Shown here: positions 13,153 to 20,849 of the stretch, one piece after another
How positions within the stretch are numbered: position 1 is the first letter of the stretch
How the letters are laid out: each line of letters starts with the position of its first letter
Assembly: GCF_019145195.1 (NCBI RefSeq)
Contig: NZ_JAHSTW010000001.1
Coordinates: forward strand, 248,001-312,000
Direction: 5' to 3'
DNA from: Pseudomonas siliginis
GTDB lineage: Bacteria; Pseudomonadota; Gammaproteobacteria; Pseudomonadales; Pseudomonadaceae
DNA: 64,000 bases
Position numbers and translations under genes: made by a program
The notes under the pieces: model-generated
Seen by the model: the letters and a program-made list of their open reading frames with translations, nothing else
What the model was told of the DNA's origin: nothing
The model's database searches: none

Positions 13153-13668
13153 ATGATTCAGCGCAAGCCGAACGCAACTGATGTAATTGCTGCGCTGAAT
13201 CTACAGCCTCATGTCGAGGGCGGTTATTACCGCAGAACCTATCAAGCCGATCACCGTGCCTGCCTCGAAACGCAGCAAGGCCCGCGATATCTGCTGACCT
13301 CGATCTACTATCTGCTTACTGAGCAATCGCCAGTGGGCCAGTTTCATTTCAACCAGTCCGACATCCTGCATTATTTCCAGTTGGGCGACGCCATCGAATA
13401 CAACCTGATCCACGCCGACGGCTCACTGCAAACGCTGGTGATGGGCAGCGATGTTTTGGCTGGTCAGCAACTGCAATTGCACGTACCGGGTGGAATCTGG
13501 AAAGCCTCTCGATTACTGGAAGGCTCAAATGGCTTTGGCTTGATCAGCGAAGCGGTTTCGCCTGGGTTTGATTTCGCAGACATGGAAATCGGTAATCGCG
13601 CAAAACTCACGGCACAGTTTCCACAGCATGGAGCGCTGATTGAAAAGCTGACGCGTGATGATGGATGA
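13153..13668 (+). CDS. DUF985 cupin-domain protein
   Basis: A 171-residue single-domain cupin of the DUF985 (YML079w-like) family. The family blocks LQPHVEGGYYRRTY, TSIYYLLTE, WHR-equivalent FHFNQSDILHYFQLGD and the C-terminal LISEAVSPGFDFADMEIG are present. Members are small beta-barrels with no firm enzymatic role. GGAGAAG precedes the ATG at 13153. It stands alone, about 105 bases after the receptor gene and about 190 bases before the accessory island's first gene on the other strand. Confidence 0.85.
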   Translation: MIQRKPNATDVIAALNLQPHVEGGYYRRTYQADHRACLETQQGPRYLLTSIYYLLTEQSPVGQFHFNQSDILHYFQLGDAIEYNLIHADGSLQTLVMGSDVLAGQQLQLHVPGGIWKASRLLEGSNGFGLISEAVSPGFDFADMEIGNRAKLTAQFPQHGALIEKLTRDDG

Positions 13669-13859
13669 GGGCTGTAGATGGGGAAGAATGCAGTTTGTAG
13701 GGAAAGCTGGTTTTGAAGCGGCCAACGCAGTTTCAAATCTCCTGGGCGACGACGCTAACCTTGTAATACTTTGTTACGTGTAATGTATATTATGTTAAAT
13801 CATGTATGCGAATGGCCTCAGGCTTTAGATATCAGATCCACCACTCCCAACCTCTCAGG

Positions 13860-16181
13860 CTAAGCAACGCCATTCGTTTGCAGCTTCAACAACCAATGTC
13901 TCTCGGTAGTCCATCCGATAAAAACCTGAGCACCTCCGCTTGCTTGGCGAGCCTCGGTCAACGGTGCGCCAGAAGCCGCTACTCGCAATCCTCTAATCGC
14001 CGGCAGGAACCTCTCACGAAATGCACTAGGCTGATTCGCGAAATGAGCTTCGATACGTTCAATTGCGAAACGCATTTCTGCCTCATCGAGCATCGCTAGA
14101 TAAAAGACCATTTGCCGCCAGGCATAAGCCGTATTTTTGATCATCACCAGGCTGGAGTGATAAAACTTCAACTTCACCTGCTGGCGTACGCATATCCATC
14201 TGAAGCATTCCTCGGCCATCGAAGCCAGGCGATGCTGCAACAGCGCCTTCAACCCGAACTCACCAAACAACAGCGCAAGGTTTTGCGTCGTCAGGATCTG
14301 TTGTTGCTCGATGATCTTCCCGTTAGTCGCCGGTCGCCATGTCCCCAGGGCCGCATCAGCCCGCTGGGAGCACAATCTGGCCAATGCGTCCCTGGAACTA
14401 GCGTCAGGTCTGGAGAACCTTTTCCGCCTGGATTTCGGTTGATCAGGAAGCATCGCCAATTGGCTTGCATCAATGTCGTAGTAATTGGCGTATAGCGTCC
14501 CACCTGTCAAAGATGCCGCCTGCCTGGCAGCTCTTATGTACTTGTTCGAGAAAGCGCCCATGAAAATGTCCGAGGCGACTTCTTCCACAAAAGGCAGATC
14601 CAGCTTGGCCATCGCAGCAAGCGCAGCAAATTCCTGAATGAGTTTGTTGGGCAGGATCGCTTGAGGAAAAGCGCAAAGAGTCATTGCTGCGGATTCGATC
14701 AGGAACTGTTTCGCTGCTTCAGCGACCACCGCGTCCGTTTCTCGCTGGTCTTCAACAGCCGCCACCCACGGCAATTCATTCATCCTGACCTGACTTTGCA
14801 GATCCAACAGCAACAATGATCGGCGTTGTCGAAAGGCGCGATAGGTTGCGACAGACAGCATCCGCAGCGACATATCGCGAAATCCTGCACTGCAGATCTC
14901 AGCCGTTATCGCTGGCAGCAGCCGCGCCACGGTATCCCCGGATGTAATCAATCCCTTATCGATCAACTCGGCAATTGTGCCCTTTCGACACCGCTCGACG
15001 CGTCGACGAATATCAGTAGGAATGCCGATACCTGTTAACAGCGAATATGCGGTCGCTTCTTCGCAGGTAACGGGTTGCAGCAGAGATGAAAAGTCGGAAA
15101 CTCCGTCCGAACCGGGATACCTGCTCAGACGTGCGGCAACCGCTTTAGCAAATAGATGGTGCCCGGGTGAGGACACGTGACTGCGTTGAGACTCTCTGTG
15201 CTTTTGATGAGATTCGGATTCGGGATGACCATGCTTGCGTACGAAATCGTCGACGATCCTGCGAATTCGTCCGACTTGCCGTCCCGTAAGCGACGCCGCA
15301 TCGCTAGCGCAACTCCCCAGCAATGCAAACAACTCCCCTGCCCGATCCCTTGAGCTTTCAGCTTCACCTGAAGCGCTGGGGCAAGAAGCATCGAACTGCC
15401 GCTTCAGAATATTCGCCTGCTCAAACCAGCCTTCGGGGTACCGGCGACAAGGCCAATCATCCTGATACGTCAAAAGGAAAAGCGACACCGCCGCATCGTA
15501 GAGCGGCAAGCGAGTCTCGACGACATGTTTTTGCGCTGCCAGACGCGTCTGTGCTGGGCGGTTTGAAAGCACGGTTCTGACATCACCGACAGTAAAAACC
15601 TGCACTTGCCCTGCTGAAAGCGGCGAACCGTCAGAAGCGATCGGAAAGAATCGCAGCTCTTCAAAGAAAGGCGCTATCGCTTCAACCAGATCCCATGCGT
15701 TCTCTGTACGTTGCTGCCCCAGCAACCAGGCCACCGTCAGCAGTGCAGCTTCTTCTGGCACCTCGATTCGATAATCCCCGCTCGCCAGCTTCGTTTGCAG
15801 TACCTCAATCCCCTCCTCCGTAAGGTGCCAAGTGTTGAGATCGAGTCGCTCGAAGCCAGGACGGATACCAGGAATCGAAGCAGCCAAATGTCGCTCGTAC
15901 TCGGTCAGTGCGCCACCGGCCATGTACTGCCCAGTGGCAAAACCACCCGTGGCGACTTCCAGCGTGACCCACTCAGGCACATCCGCGAATGGAGTTCGTG
16001 AGCCATACGACGCAGATCCCTGCAATATGTGCTCGATTACATTGCGCCAGCGCTCGATGCGCTTGCTCGTCTGTCCGTTATCGTCGAGGCCCGATGCAGC
16101 GAGTGCCCGAGACAGTTGAAAGGCTGCATAGCCGGCACCTATGCCGGCATTCGCATTCGATTCCCTATCGTCCCTGAGCAT
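13860..16181 (-). CDS. Orphan 773-residue protein, start of accessory island
   Basis: A long uncharacterised protein with no domain I can name. It looks soluble, mixed alpha/beta and helix-rich in the C-terminal half, with no signal peptide, no membrane span and no Walker motif. The N-terminal stretch reads like a cell-envelope-independent enzyme or scaffold; the middle has a His/Ser/Glu-rich linker (about residues 325-345). GGAAGAA lies five bases before the ATG at 16181. Its start is only 25 bases after the 3' end of a tRNA gene on the same strand, and beyond the tRNA is a nuclease-like gene also on this strand. Position beside a PD-(D/E)XK gene suggests a defence or mobile-element role, which is inference only. 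Confidence 0.75.
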   Translation of the reverse strand: MLRDDRESNANAGIGAGYAAFQLSRALAASGLDDNGQTSKRIERWRNVIEHILQGSASYGSRTPFADVPEWVTLEVATGGFATGQYMAGGALTEYERHLAASIPGIRPGFERLDLNTWHLTEEGIEVLQTKLASGDYRIEVPEEAALLTVAWLLGQQRTENAWDLVEAIAPFFEELRFFPIASDGSPLSAGQVQVFTVGDVRTVLSNRPAQTRLAAQKHVVETRLPLYDAAVSLFLLTYQDDWPCRRYPEGWFEQANILKRQFDASCPSASGEAESSRDRAGELFALLGSCASDAASLTGRQVGRIRRIVDDFVRKHGHPESESHQKHRESQRSHVSSPGHHLFAKAVAARLSRYPGSDGVSDFSSLLQPVTCEEATAYSLLTGIGIPTDIRRRVERCRKGTIAELIDKGLITSGDTVARLLPAITAEICSAGFRDMSLRMLSVATYRAFRQRRSLLLLDLQSQVRMNELPWVAAVEDQRETDAVVAEAAKQFLIESAAMTLCAFPQAILPNKLIQEFAALAAMAKLDLPFVEEVASDIFMGAFSNKYIRAARQAASLTGGTLYANYYDIDASQLAMLPDQPKSRRKRFSRPDASSRDALARLCSQRADAALGTWRPATNGKIIEQQQILTTQNLALLFGEFGLKALLQHRLASMAEECFRWICVRQQVKLKFYHSSLVMIKNTAYAWRQMVFYLAMLDEAEMRFAIERIEAHFANQPSAFRERFLPAIRGLRVAASGAPLTEARQASGGAQVFIGWTTERHWLLKLQTNGVA

Positions 16182-16206
16182 GAGTTCTTCCGAGCCTGCG
16201 ATGTTG

Positions 16207-16281
16207 TGGGTCCGGGGGCTGGATTCGAACCAGCGCCCACCCGGTTAAGAGCCGAGTGTTCTACCGCTGAACTACCCCGGA
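16207..16281 (-). tRNA. tRNA with CTT anticodon (Lys by codon), encoded CCA
   Basis: A complete 75-base cloverleaf reads on the minus strand. Acceptor stem TCCGGGG/CCCCGGA, D-arm GTTC-AGCGGTA-GAAC, anticodon arm CTCGG-CTCTTAA-CCGGG with one G-U pair, five-base variable loop, T-arm GCTGG-TTCGAAT-CCAGC and an encoded CCA at 16207-16209. The anticodon CTT would read the lysine codon AAG. The discriminator base is C, not the A expected for tRNA-Lys. Its 5' end contains the stop codon of the nuclease-like gene and its 3' end is 25 bases before the 773-residue gene, all on one strand. Confidence 0.9.
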
Positions 16282-17582
16282 ACAGAGCGCGGATTGTCCA
16301 CCAGCGCTGAACGATTGTGAAGATCGAAAACATTGCCGCTTGTGAACCTGATTGCACTCAGAATTCGTTTGAGTTCGATCCCCAGTGCCTCCCCTTCTGA
16401 TTCTGCACTGATTTGCCAGGCTCCGACCCCATAGTCCGCATGATAGGTCGGGCTGATAAGCGCCGTTACTTTGTCTGCCCTAGGTATCAGCAGCAATGAA
16501 ACGTCAGGCTTGATGCCCTTCCACTGGAGACTGTCGTGATAAATGTGCGCTGACTCCATTGCATCCAGGGCGCTGCGATACTTCGCGTCGAAAACCAACA
16601 AGCGCTTCGTCGAAGGCGAGTCCAACGTCACGACGATGTCCGGATATCGCTCTCGCGATAAGCTTTGAAAACCGCGATGTGCAGGTTGATCAATCGCTGG
16701 GCATCGGACTTGGTAACATGCCTCAACGGTCACATCAGCCGCTATTCCCCGCCACACGATTTCTTTTAAACCCACCGATCGATATTCACGACTCCAGACG
16801 AGTTCAGGAAACTGACGTTGCAGCTGTGAGACTACAGTTACAAAGCACCACCGCTCATAAACCTCCCATGTTGGGCTGACCCACAGCGTCTCATCAGGAT
16901 CCTTTCCCAACCAACCTGAACGCAACGCGTACCAACCAAACCGATAAGCTCGCGCGTATGCAGGGTGAGCAGAGATCGCATTCAATCCAGCAGCCGATAG
17001 ACGTCTGGCAGTCACGATGCAGAAAGGTCGCGCGCGTTGAAGCCGTTGAAGCTTGCGAGCAAGCGACTCGGTGAACGCGATTCGACGTACGAGCCTTGGC
17101 GTTAACGCTGATCGGGTATCGCAGACCACTTCAGTGGCAGCTGCATGCTGAAGCCCCCTTACCACCTGCCGGCAACGTCTAAGAACATCGAAGAGAATAA
17201 GTCCAACGGCATGATTCGCTGGGTTGTCCTCTTCCTCGTAAGATCTGCTGACCTCAAAGCGTACAGTGTTCAAGGCCGGACGCTGAGTGCTGGCAGGATG
17301 CAAGAGTGCCTGTCCCGTCGGCCCTCTGAGTGCCTTATGCACGGATGCGGAGTCCAACCGCTTGACCGTGTGCGCACTCACCGACGTGCGATCACTCTTC
17401 AAGGTTGTTAACGGCCGCTGAGATATCTGTGTGAGCGCGCGGTGAAAACGATTCCCATAGCGCCTCAGCCTCGCATACTGCAGATGCGCGTTGGTTAGCG
17501 CTCCATCATGGCCAATTCCAAACTGAGCCTCTTCTGTGCCCATAACGAGAGCCGGGTCGAAATCCAGAATAGCCTCAACCAT
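16272..17582 (-). CDS. PD-(D/E)XK nuclease-like protein (DUF2357/PDDEXK_7 type), probably 5'-truncated
   Basis: A 436-residue frame whose C-terminal third matches the DUF2357-associated PDDEXK_7 nuclease fold: YPDIVVTL followed by LLVFDAKYR, then an AHIYHDSLQ helix. The middle (VSPTWEVYERWCFVTVV) matches the family helix before the nuclease core. Such proteins are McrC-like and often lie in defence loci with an ATPase; none is seen here. The only ATG is at 17582, but family-like coding (LDVSAADNKLGGQAF) continues in frame upstream to a stop at 17709-17711 with no start codon, so the 5' end looks lost. The last codons and TAG stop lie inside the tRNA acceptor region. Confidence 0.7.
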   Translation of the reverse strand: MVEAILDFDPALVMGTEEAQFGIGHDGALTNAHLQYARLRRYGNRFHRALTQISQRPLTTLKSDRTSVSAHTVKRLDSASVHKALRGPTGQALLHPASTQRPALNTVRFEVSRSYEEEDNPANHAVGLILFDVLRRCRQVVRGLQHAAATEVVCDTRSALTPRLVRRIAFTESLARKLQRLQRARPFCIVTARRLSAAGLNAISAHPAYARAYRFGWYALRSGWLGKDPDETLWVSPTWEVYERWCFVTVVSQLQRQFPELVWSREYRSVGLKEIVWRGIAADVTVEACYQVRCPAIDQPAHRGFQSLSRERYPDIVVTLDSPSTKRLLVFDAKYRSALDAMESAHIYHDSLQWKGIKPDVSLLLIPRADKVTALISPTYHADYGVGAWQISAESEGEALGIELKRILSAIRFTSGNVFDLHNRSALVDNPRSVPG

Positions 17583-17979
17583 GGCAGCGAATGCCTGGCC
17601 GCCGAGCTTATTATCAGCTGCTGAAACGTCCAGCCGGTAGATTGCGGCAGTCCGCCCCTGGTCATCCAGAAGCTCTGCCGCGACCTCATTTACGCTTGCC
17701 CTACCCCTCTATAACCAAGTGTTGGCTGGCGCTCAGGCCATAATCGCTCGAACCAGAAAATCACCTTGGCCGGACACCTACCTGAGCTCTCAGTCGGCAA
17801 AGTTCATATCACTGCACATGAGTTCGTCTTTAGCATGGCCGAGAGCAATCGTTGGCGCGCTGCCATGTGCCTCTCACCACACTCGATTCGCTCTTGGGGG
17901 CTTCACCCGCCTTAAACCCGGAGAGGCTGCGGACTTCTGAAGCTTTCGATGCCTCTCCGAGTAAAGGACGAAGATAGAT
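17583..17979. other. Gene-free stretch with remnant of nuclease 5' coding
   Basis: Bases 17583-17708 on the minus strand still read in frame with the nuclease gene and look coding. Stops occur in all three minus-strand frames between about 17703 and 17716. From 17720 to 17979 I see no convincing gene, only short open frames on the plus strand. Confidence 0.5.
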
Positions 17980-18327
17980 ATGGAAATGCATGGCATCAAA
18001 AGCTACGGCGAGAGACTTCAGTTCGCATATACCCTTCGTGGGTTTCCAAAACTCTACGCGCTGTCACACCGAATCGGTGTGACGGACAGCGCCCTCAGTC
18101 GGTGGTTTCGTTCAGAGCCAATCAGTATGGAGAACTTCGCCAAGCTGTGCGTCGAGTTGAACGTCAATGCCGATTGGCTTCTGCTCGGCCGTGGACAGCA
18201 CTCGCTCGGCGCGATGCATGACGCGCCGCATCGCAAAACGCTCGCGGACGTGATTGAAAGAATGGCCGACAACGACGTTCGTAACCTCGCCAAGTTTCTT
18301 GATGAAGTGACCACTCCAGCACCTTGA
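17980..18327 (+). CDS. Phage-type helix-turn-helix repressor
   Basis: A 115-residue Xre/CI-like regulator. The helix-turn-helix spans about residues 24-60: LYALSHRIGVTDSALSRWF is the turn and recognition helix, and MENFAKLCVELNVNADWLLLGRG is the typical last helix with the NADWLLxG ending of phage repressors. The C-terminal part is short, so it lacks a peptidase domain. ATG at 17980 or six bases later; GGACGAAG lies upstream. It reads toward the orphan 370-residue gene 126 bases away and may control it. It may equally control the divergent nuclease-side genes. Confidence 0.75.
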   Translation: MEMHGIKSYGERLQFAYTLRGFPKLYALSHRIGVTDSALSRWFRSEPISMENFAKLCVELNVNADWLLLGRGQHSLGAMHDAPHRKTLADVIERMADNDVRNLAKFLDEVTTPAP

Positions 18328-18453
18328 GCGCCACGCAAAATTTTCAGGGCAATTCGTGAGCACTGCTCAACCGACTGAGCTTCACGAAGGGTCCGATATT
18401 GATAACTTCTAGATGCCCAAGCAATGACGCCTGGGTATGAGCTGGAGATCATC

Positions 18454-19566
18454 ATGTGCACTAAGGAATCTGCAAAAGCTGATGTAGAAGTGAAGTTCGA
18501 GTCCCAGAAAACGTTCAGCCTTTTCGGTCGGAACATCTCAACTTGCCAAGCGGCCCTGGGGGCTGGTGCTCACGTGCAAGTCACCAACACAGAAGGCCTG
18601 AACTACCATCTGAATGTTTTCGCGAAATGCGAGTGCGACGGGCTTCTGAAGAGGCTCAACGTGGCAATCGACAAGTCCATAGGTAACCCTCCCGAAGGCT
18701 TGCGTGACGTCCCTTTCACTATCGACCGCACTTCCCATCCCGACTGGCGCTCTCGTCAAGCCTATCTTCGCGATGGTGTGGGATTTACGAGCAGGATCAT
18801 CACCTGCGCATGGCCTGCCCTTGCGCCGCCTAAGCTGGGCAGCGTGGTAACCGGTAGAACTACGACGACAATCGACGCCACAGCCATCGACTCGCAGTTG
18901 GTTTATGCCATGACCGATGCTACCCCGGAGCAGGTCAGCGCATACTCTCACCTGAACCTCTACGCACAGGGGGCTGCGCGCGCCGTCCTGAAAAACAAGG
19001 GCGTGGACATCACCAATACGGACTATCTGCAGACGAAGCAATGGTTCGATGCTGTGGTTTACCAACTGACCGATCTGGGCTTTACCGTAAAGGCAGCGAG
19101 TGGCGGCCAGGTCAGGCAGGATGTCTCTTCAGGTGACGTGGACATCGGTAGTTTGCTGACCACCATCGTTGGCACGTATCTGGGAGCGACGGAACTCGAG
19201 AGCTTCAAGCAGCTCGCGATGCTCTTGGCCAAGGATCCCAACGATTCGGGCACCCACGACTTCATGACCTTCTGGTGGAACAAGGCAAGCACTAAGGACG
19301 GCCGCACGACTGTCGCCTTTGGCCCCATCAAGAACGACCAGGGCATGGCTTCGGTGACAGTGGTCTACCTCGTGTTGGATGTGGAATTCACAGACTGGCA
19401 CTCACTGTTTGTCAGCTACCACCATGAAGGTGTAATGATCCGCAGCGCTGCCATTACCCTGGATCTCGACATGGAGGTCTACAGCAACAATGAAAAAGCA
19501 ATCTTCGACGCCATCTCCGGCGCAGTGGCCAATCACATCAAGACTCAGGAACTGAGTTTCGACTGA
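18454..19566 (+). CDS. Uncharacterised 370-residue cytosolic protein
   Basis: I do not recognise this protein. It has no signal peptide, no membrane segment and no nucleotide-binding motif. A Thr-rich stretch sits near residues 130-145 (TGRTTTTIDATAID). The C-terminal third is rich in beta strands (VTVVYLVLDVEFTDW, FVSYHHEGVMIRSAAITLDLDM) and ends in a helix. GGAG is seven bases before the ATG at 18454; an ATG 30 bases upstream lacks a binding site. It is followed by a strong terminator and preceded by the repressor gene. It is probably accessory cargo of the island. Confidence 0.7.
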   Translation: MCTKESAKADVEVKFESQKTFSLFGRNISTCQAALGAGAHVQVTNTEGLNYHLNVFAKCECDGLLKRLNVAIDKSIGNPPEGLRDVPFTIDRTSHPDWRSRQAYLRDGVGFTSRIITCAWPALAPPKLGSVVTGRTTTTIDATAIDSQLVYAMTDATPEQVSAYSHLNLYAQGAARAVLKNKGVDITNTDYLQTKQWFDAVVYQLTDLGFTVKAASGGQVRQDVSSGDVDIGSLLTTIVGTYLGATELESFKQLAMLLAKDPNDSGTHDFMTFWWNKASTKDGRTTVAFGPIKNDQGMASVTVVYLVLDVEFTDWHSLFVSYHHEGVMIRSAAITLDLDMEVYSNNEKAIFDAISGAVANHIKTQELSFD

Positions 19567-19579
19567 TAGCCGATCGATG

Positions 19580-19615
19580 CGGGGCTCCAGCAATGCTCGC
19601 AATGCTGGGGCCCCG
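19580..19615. terminator. Hairpin between convergent genes
   Basis: A 13-bp stem, CGGGGCTCCAGCA against TGCTGGGGCCCCG with one G-T pair, and a ten-base loop. It follows the 370-residue gene and faces the iron permease-like gene, so it may serve both strands. Confidence 0.7.
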
Positions 19616-19640
19616 TAGCTTTGCGGGTGCTTCGCCAGTT

Positions 19641-20006
19641 TCAATCAAACTTGATCTGCCCTGACTCACCCAGCATGCGGTATTGTTCACGAAGTTTTCG
19701 CAGCTCACTCGAGCCCATTTGCTCCAGCCCCAGCGTAGCATTCTGTGCCTCGTGGGTAGCTCGTATCAGCTCATCGATCTTCAGATGCAGAATGTCATTG
19801 TCGCGGTTCTGGGTGTTTTGAATGAGGAATACCATCAGGAAGGTGATGATCGTTGTCGAGGTGTTGATGATCAGCTGCCAAGTGTCGTTGTAATGAAAGT
19901 ACGGCCCTGTCCCAGCCCAGGCGAAGATCAGAACAATCGCTGTCAAAAAGGTCTTGGGGCTACCCGCCCAGTTGGACAGTGTCTGGCAAAAGCGTGCAAA
20001 TCTCAT
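19641..20006 (-). CDS. Low-affinity iron permease family protein
   Basis: A 121-residue small membrane protein of the low-affinity iron permease family (Fet4-related, bacterial short form). Two transmembrane segments are clear: FLTAIVLIFAWAGTG at about 20-35 and LIINTSTTIITFLMVFLIQ at about 45-63. They are followed by the family motif NTQNRDNDILHLKIDELI and an amphipathic tail. Bacterial members are annotated as permeases but direct iron transport has little support. ATG at 20006 has AGAGG eight bases upstream; an earlier TTG is less likely. It is convergent with the orphan gene. Confidence 0.8.
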   Translation of the reverse strand: MRFARFCQTLSNWAGSPKTFLTAIVLIFAWAGTGPYFHYNDTWQLIINTSTTIITFLMVFLIQNTQNRDNDILHLKIDELIRATHEAQNATLGLEQMGSSELRKLREQYRMLGESGQIKFD

Positions 20007-20114
20007 CTTCAAACCTCTGAATAAACCTAATCACTTGACCTCGTTTGATGGCGAAATACTTTGTCATATTTGCGCCGCTCGTCGGTGGCGTAGATTCGCA
20101 CGATTACTCAGGCG

Positions 20115-20747
20115 TCAGATGGAGCGGCCGTGCCGGTGGCTCACCACCCGATTAATCTCCCCTACCACCCGCCCCGTCGCTTCCTCGATCGCTCCCTCAT
20201 TGCGGCAAATAAACCAACCCTGATCGGCAGCGGCTTGCTCAAAAGCCTGGGTACAGTCGACATGCTCCTCCAGACCGCGAAGCACAGTACTGCTCAAGCC
20301 ACGCCGTCGCGCCCCCGCCCTCGCCCACGAAATCTCCGCCGCCGTGACCACGCCAACATGCAGGTCGGGCACCTGAACGTTGCGATCACGGTTTAATTGC
20401 AGGATTTCAGCAAACGGGACCATCCGGCGAAACGCCGCATCGGACGGGTACCAGCGATCGATCAGGATGATGCTGTCGGCAGGCTGTTTGGTCAGCACGT
20501 GCTGGGAAATCCAGCGGCGGCTGTCAGCCAGGCGTTGGCAAACTTCCAGTTCCAGATCCCGGTCAGGATGTCGGACGAGTCGGTTCACCAGATGCATTGT
20601 CTCGCCCCTGAACGGGTCGCTTTTTTTCTCGCACAACCGGATGACTTTCTGGTTGTCTGCCCTCAAGACTTCAGTGATGGCCTCCAACAGCGAGGTTTTG
20701 CCGACGCCTTTGGGGCCATCAAGGGAAACAAACAGCGGACGAGTCAT
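20115..20747 (-). CDS. Thymidylate kinase-like P-loop ATPase
   Basis: A 210-residue P-loop kinase of the thymidylate kinase superfamily. The Walker A is GPKGVGKTS at 11-19, preceded by the FVSLDG strand typical of Tmk. The DRWYPSDAAF block stands where Tmk has DRY..SSxAYQ, and a lid-like AGARRRGLSS segment follows. It is not the housekeeping Tmk: the DR(Y/F) region and the lid differ. It would phosphorylate a nucleoside monophosphate or similar substrate. It lies alone on the minus strand at the end of the accessory island, divergent from the SDR gene about 100 bases away. Exact substrate is unknown. Confidence 0.75.
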   Translation of the reverse strand: MTRPLFVSLDGPKGVGKTSLLEAITEVLRADNQKVIRLCEKKSDPFRGETMHLVNRLVRHPDRDLELEVCQRLADSRRWISQHVLTKQPADSIILIDRWYPSDAAFRRMVPFAEILQLNRDRNVQVPDLHVGVVTAAEISWARAGARRRGLSSTVLRGLEEHVDCTQAFEQAAADQGWFICRNEGAIEEATGRVVGEINRVVSHRHGRSI

Positions 20748-20849
20748 TGTTCACAGGCTTTAACGGGAAGTGGTGAACACTCTAACGGATTTTCAGGTTG
20801 AACCTCTTCTGCTCAGGCGGACTCCCAAACCTGAATTCAGGAGAAACCT

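Noticed and set aside
13860..17582. Full restriction system of McrBC type
   Set aside because: No GTPase/AAA partner and no methyltransferase gene is present in the window; only a nuclease-like part is seen.
17719..17940. Short plus-strand frames beyond the nuclease 5' end, including one reading KVHITAHEFVFSMAESNRW
   Set aside because: No start codon with a binding site and no recognised family; could be a remnant but not enough support.
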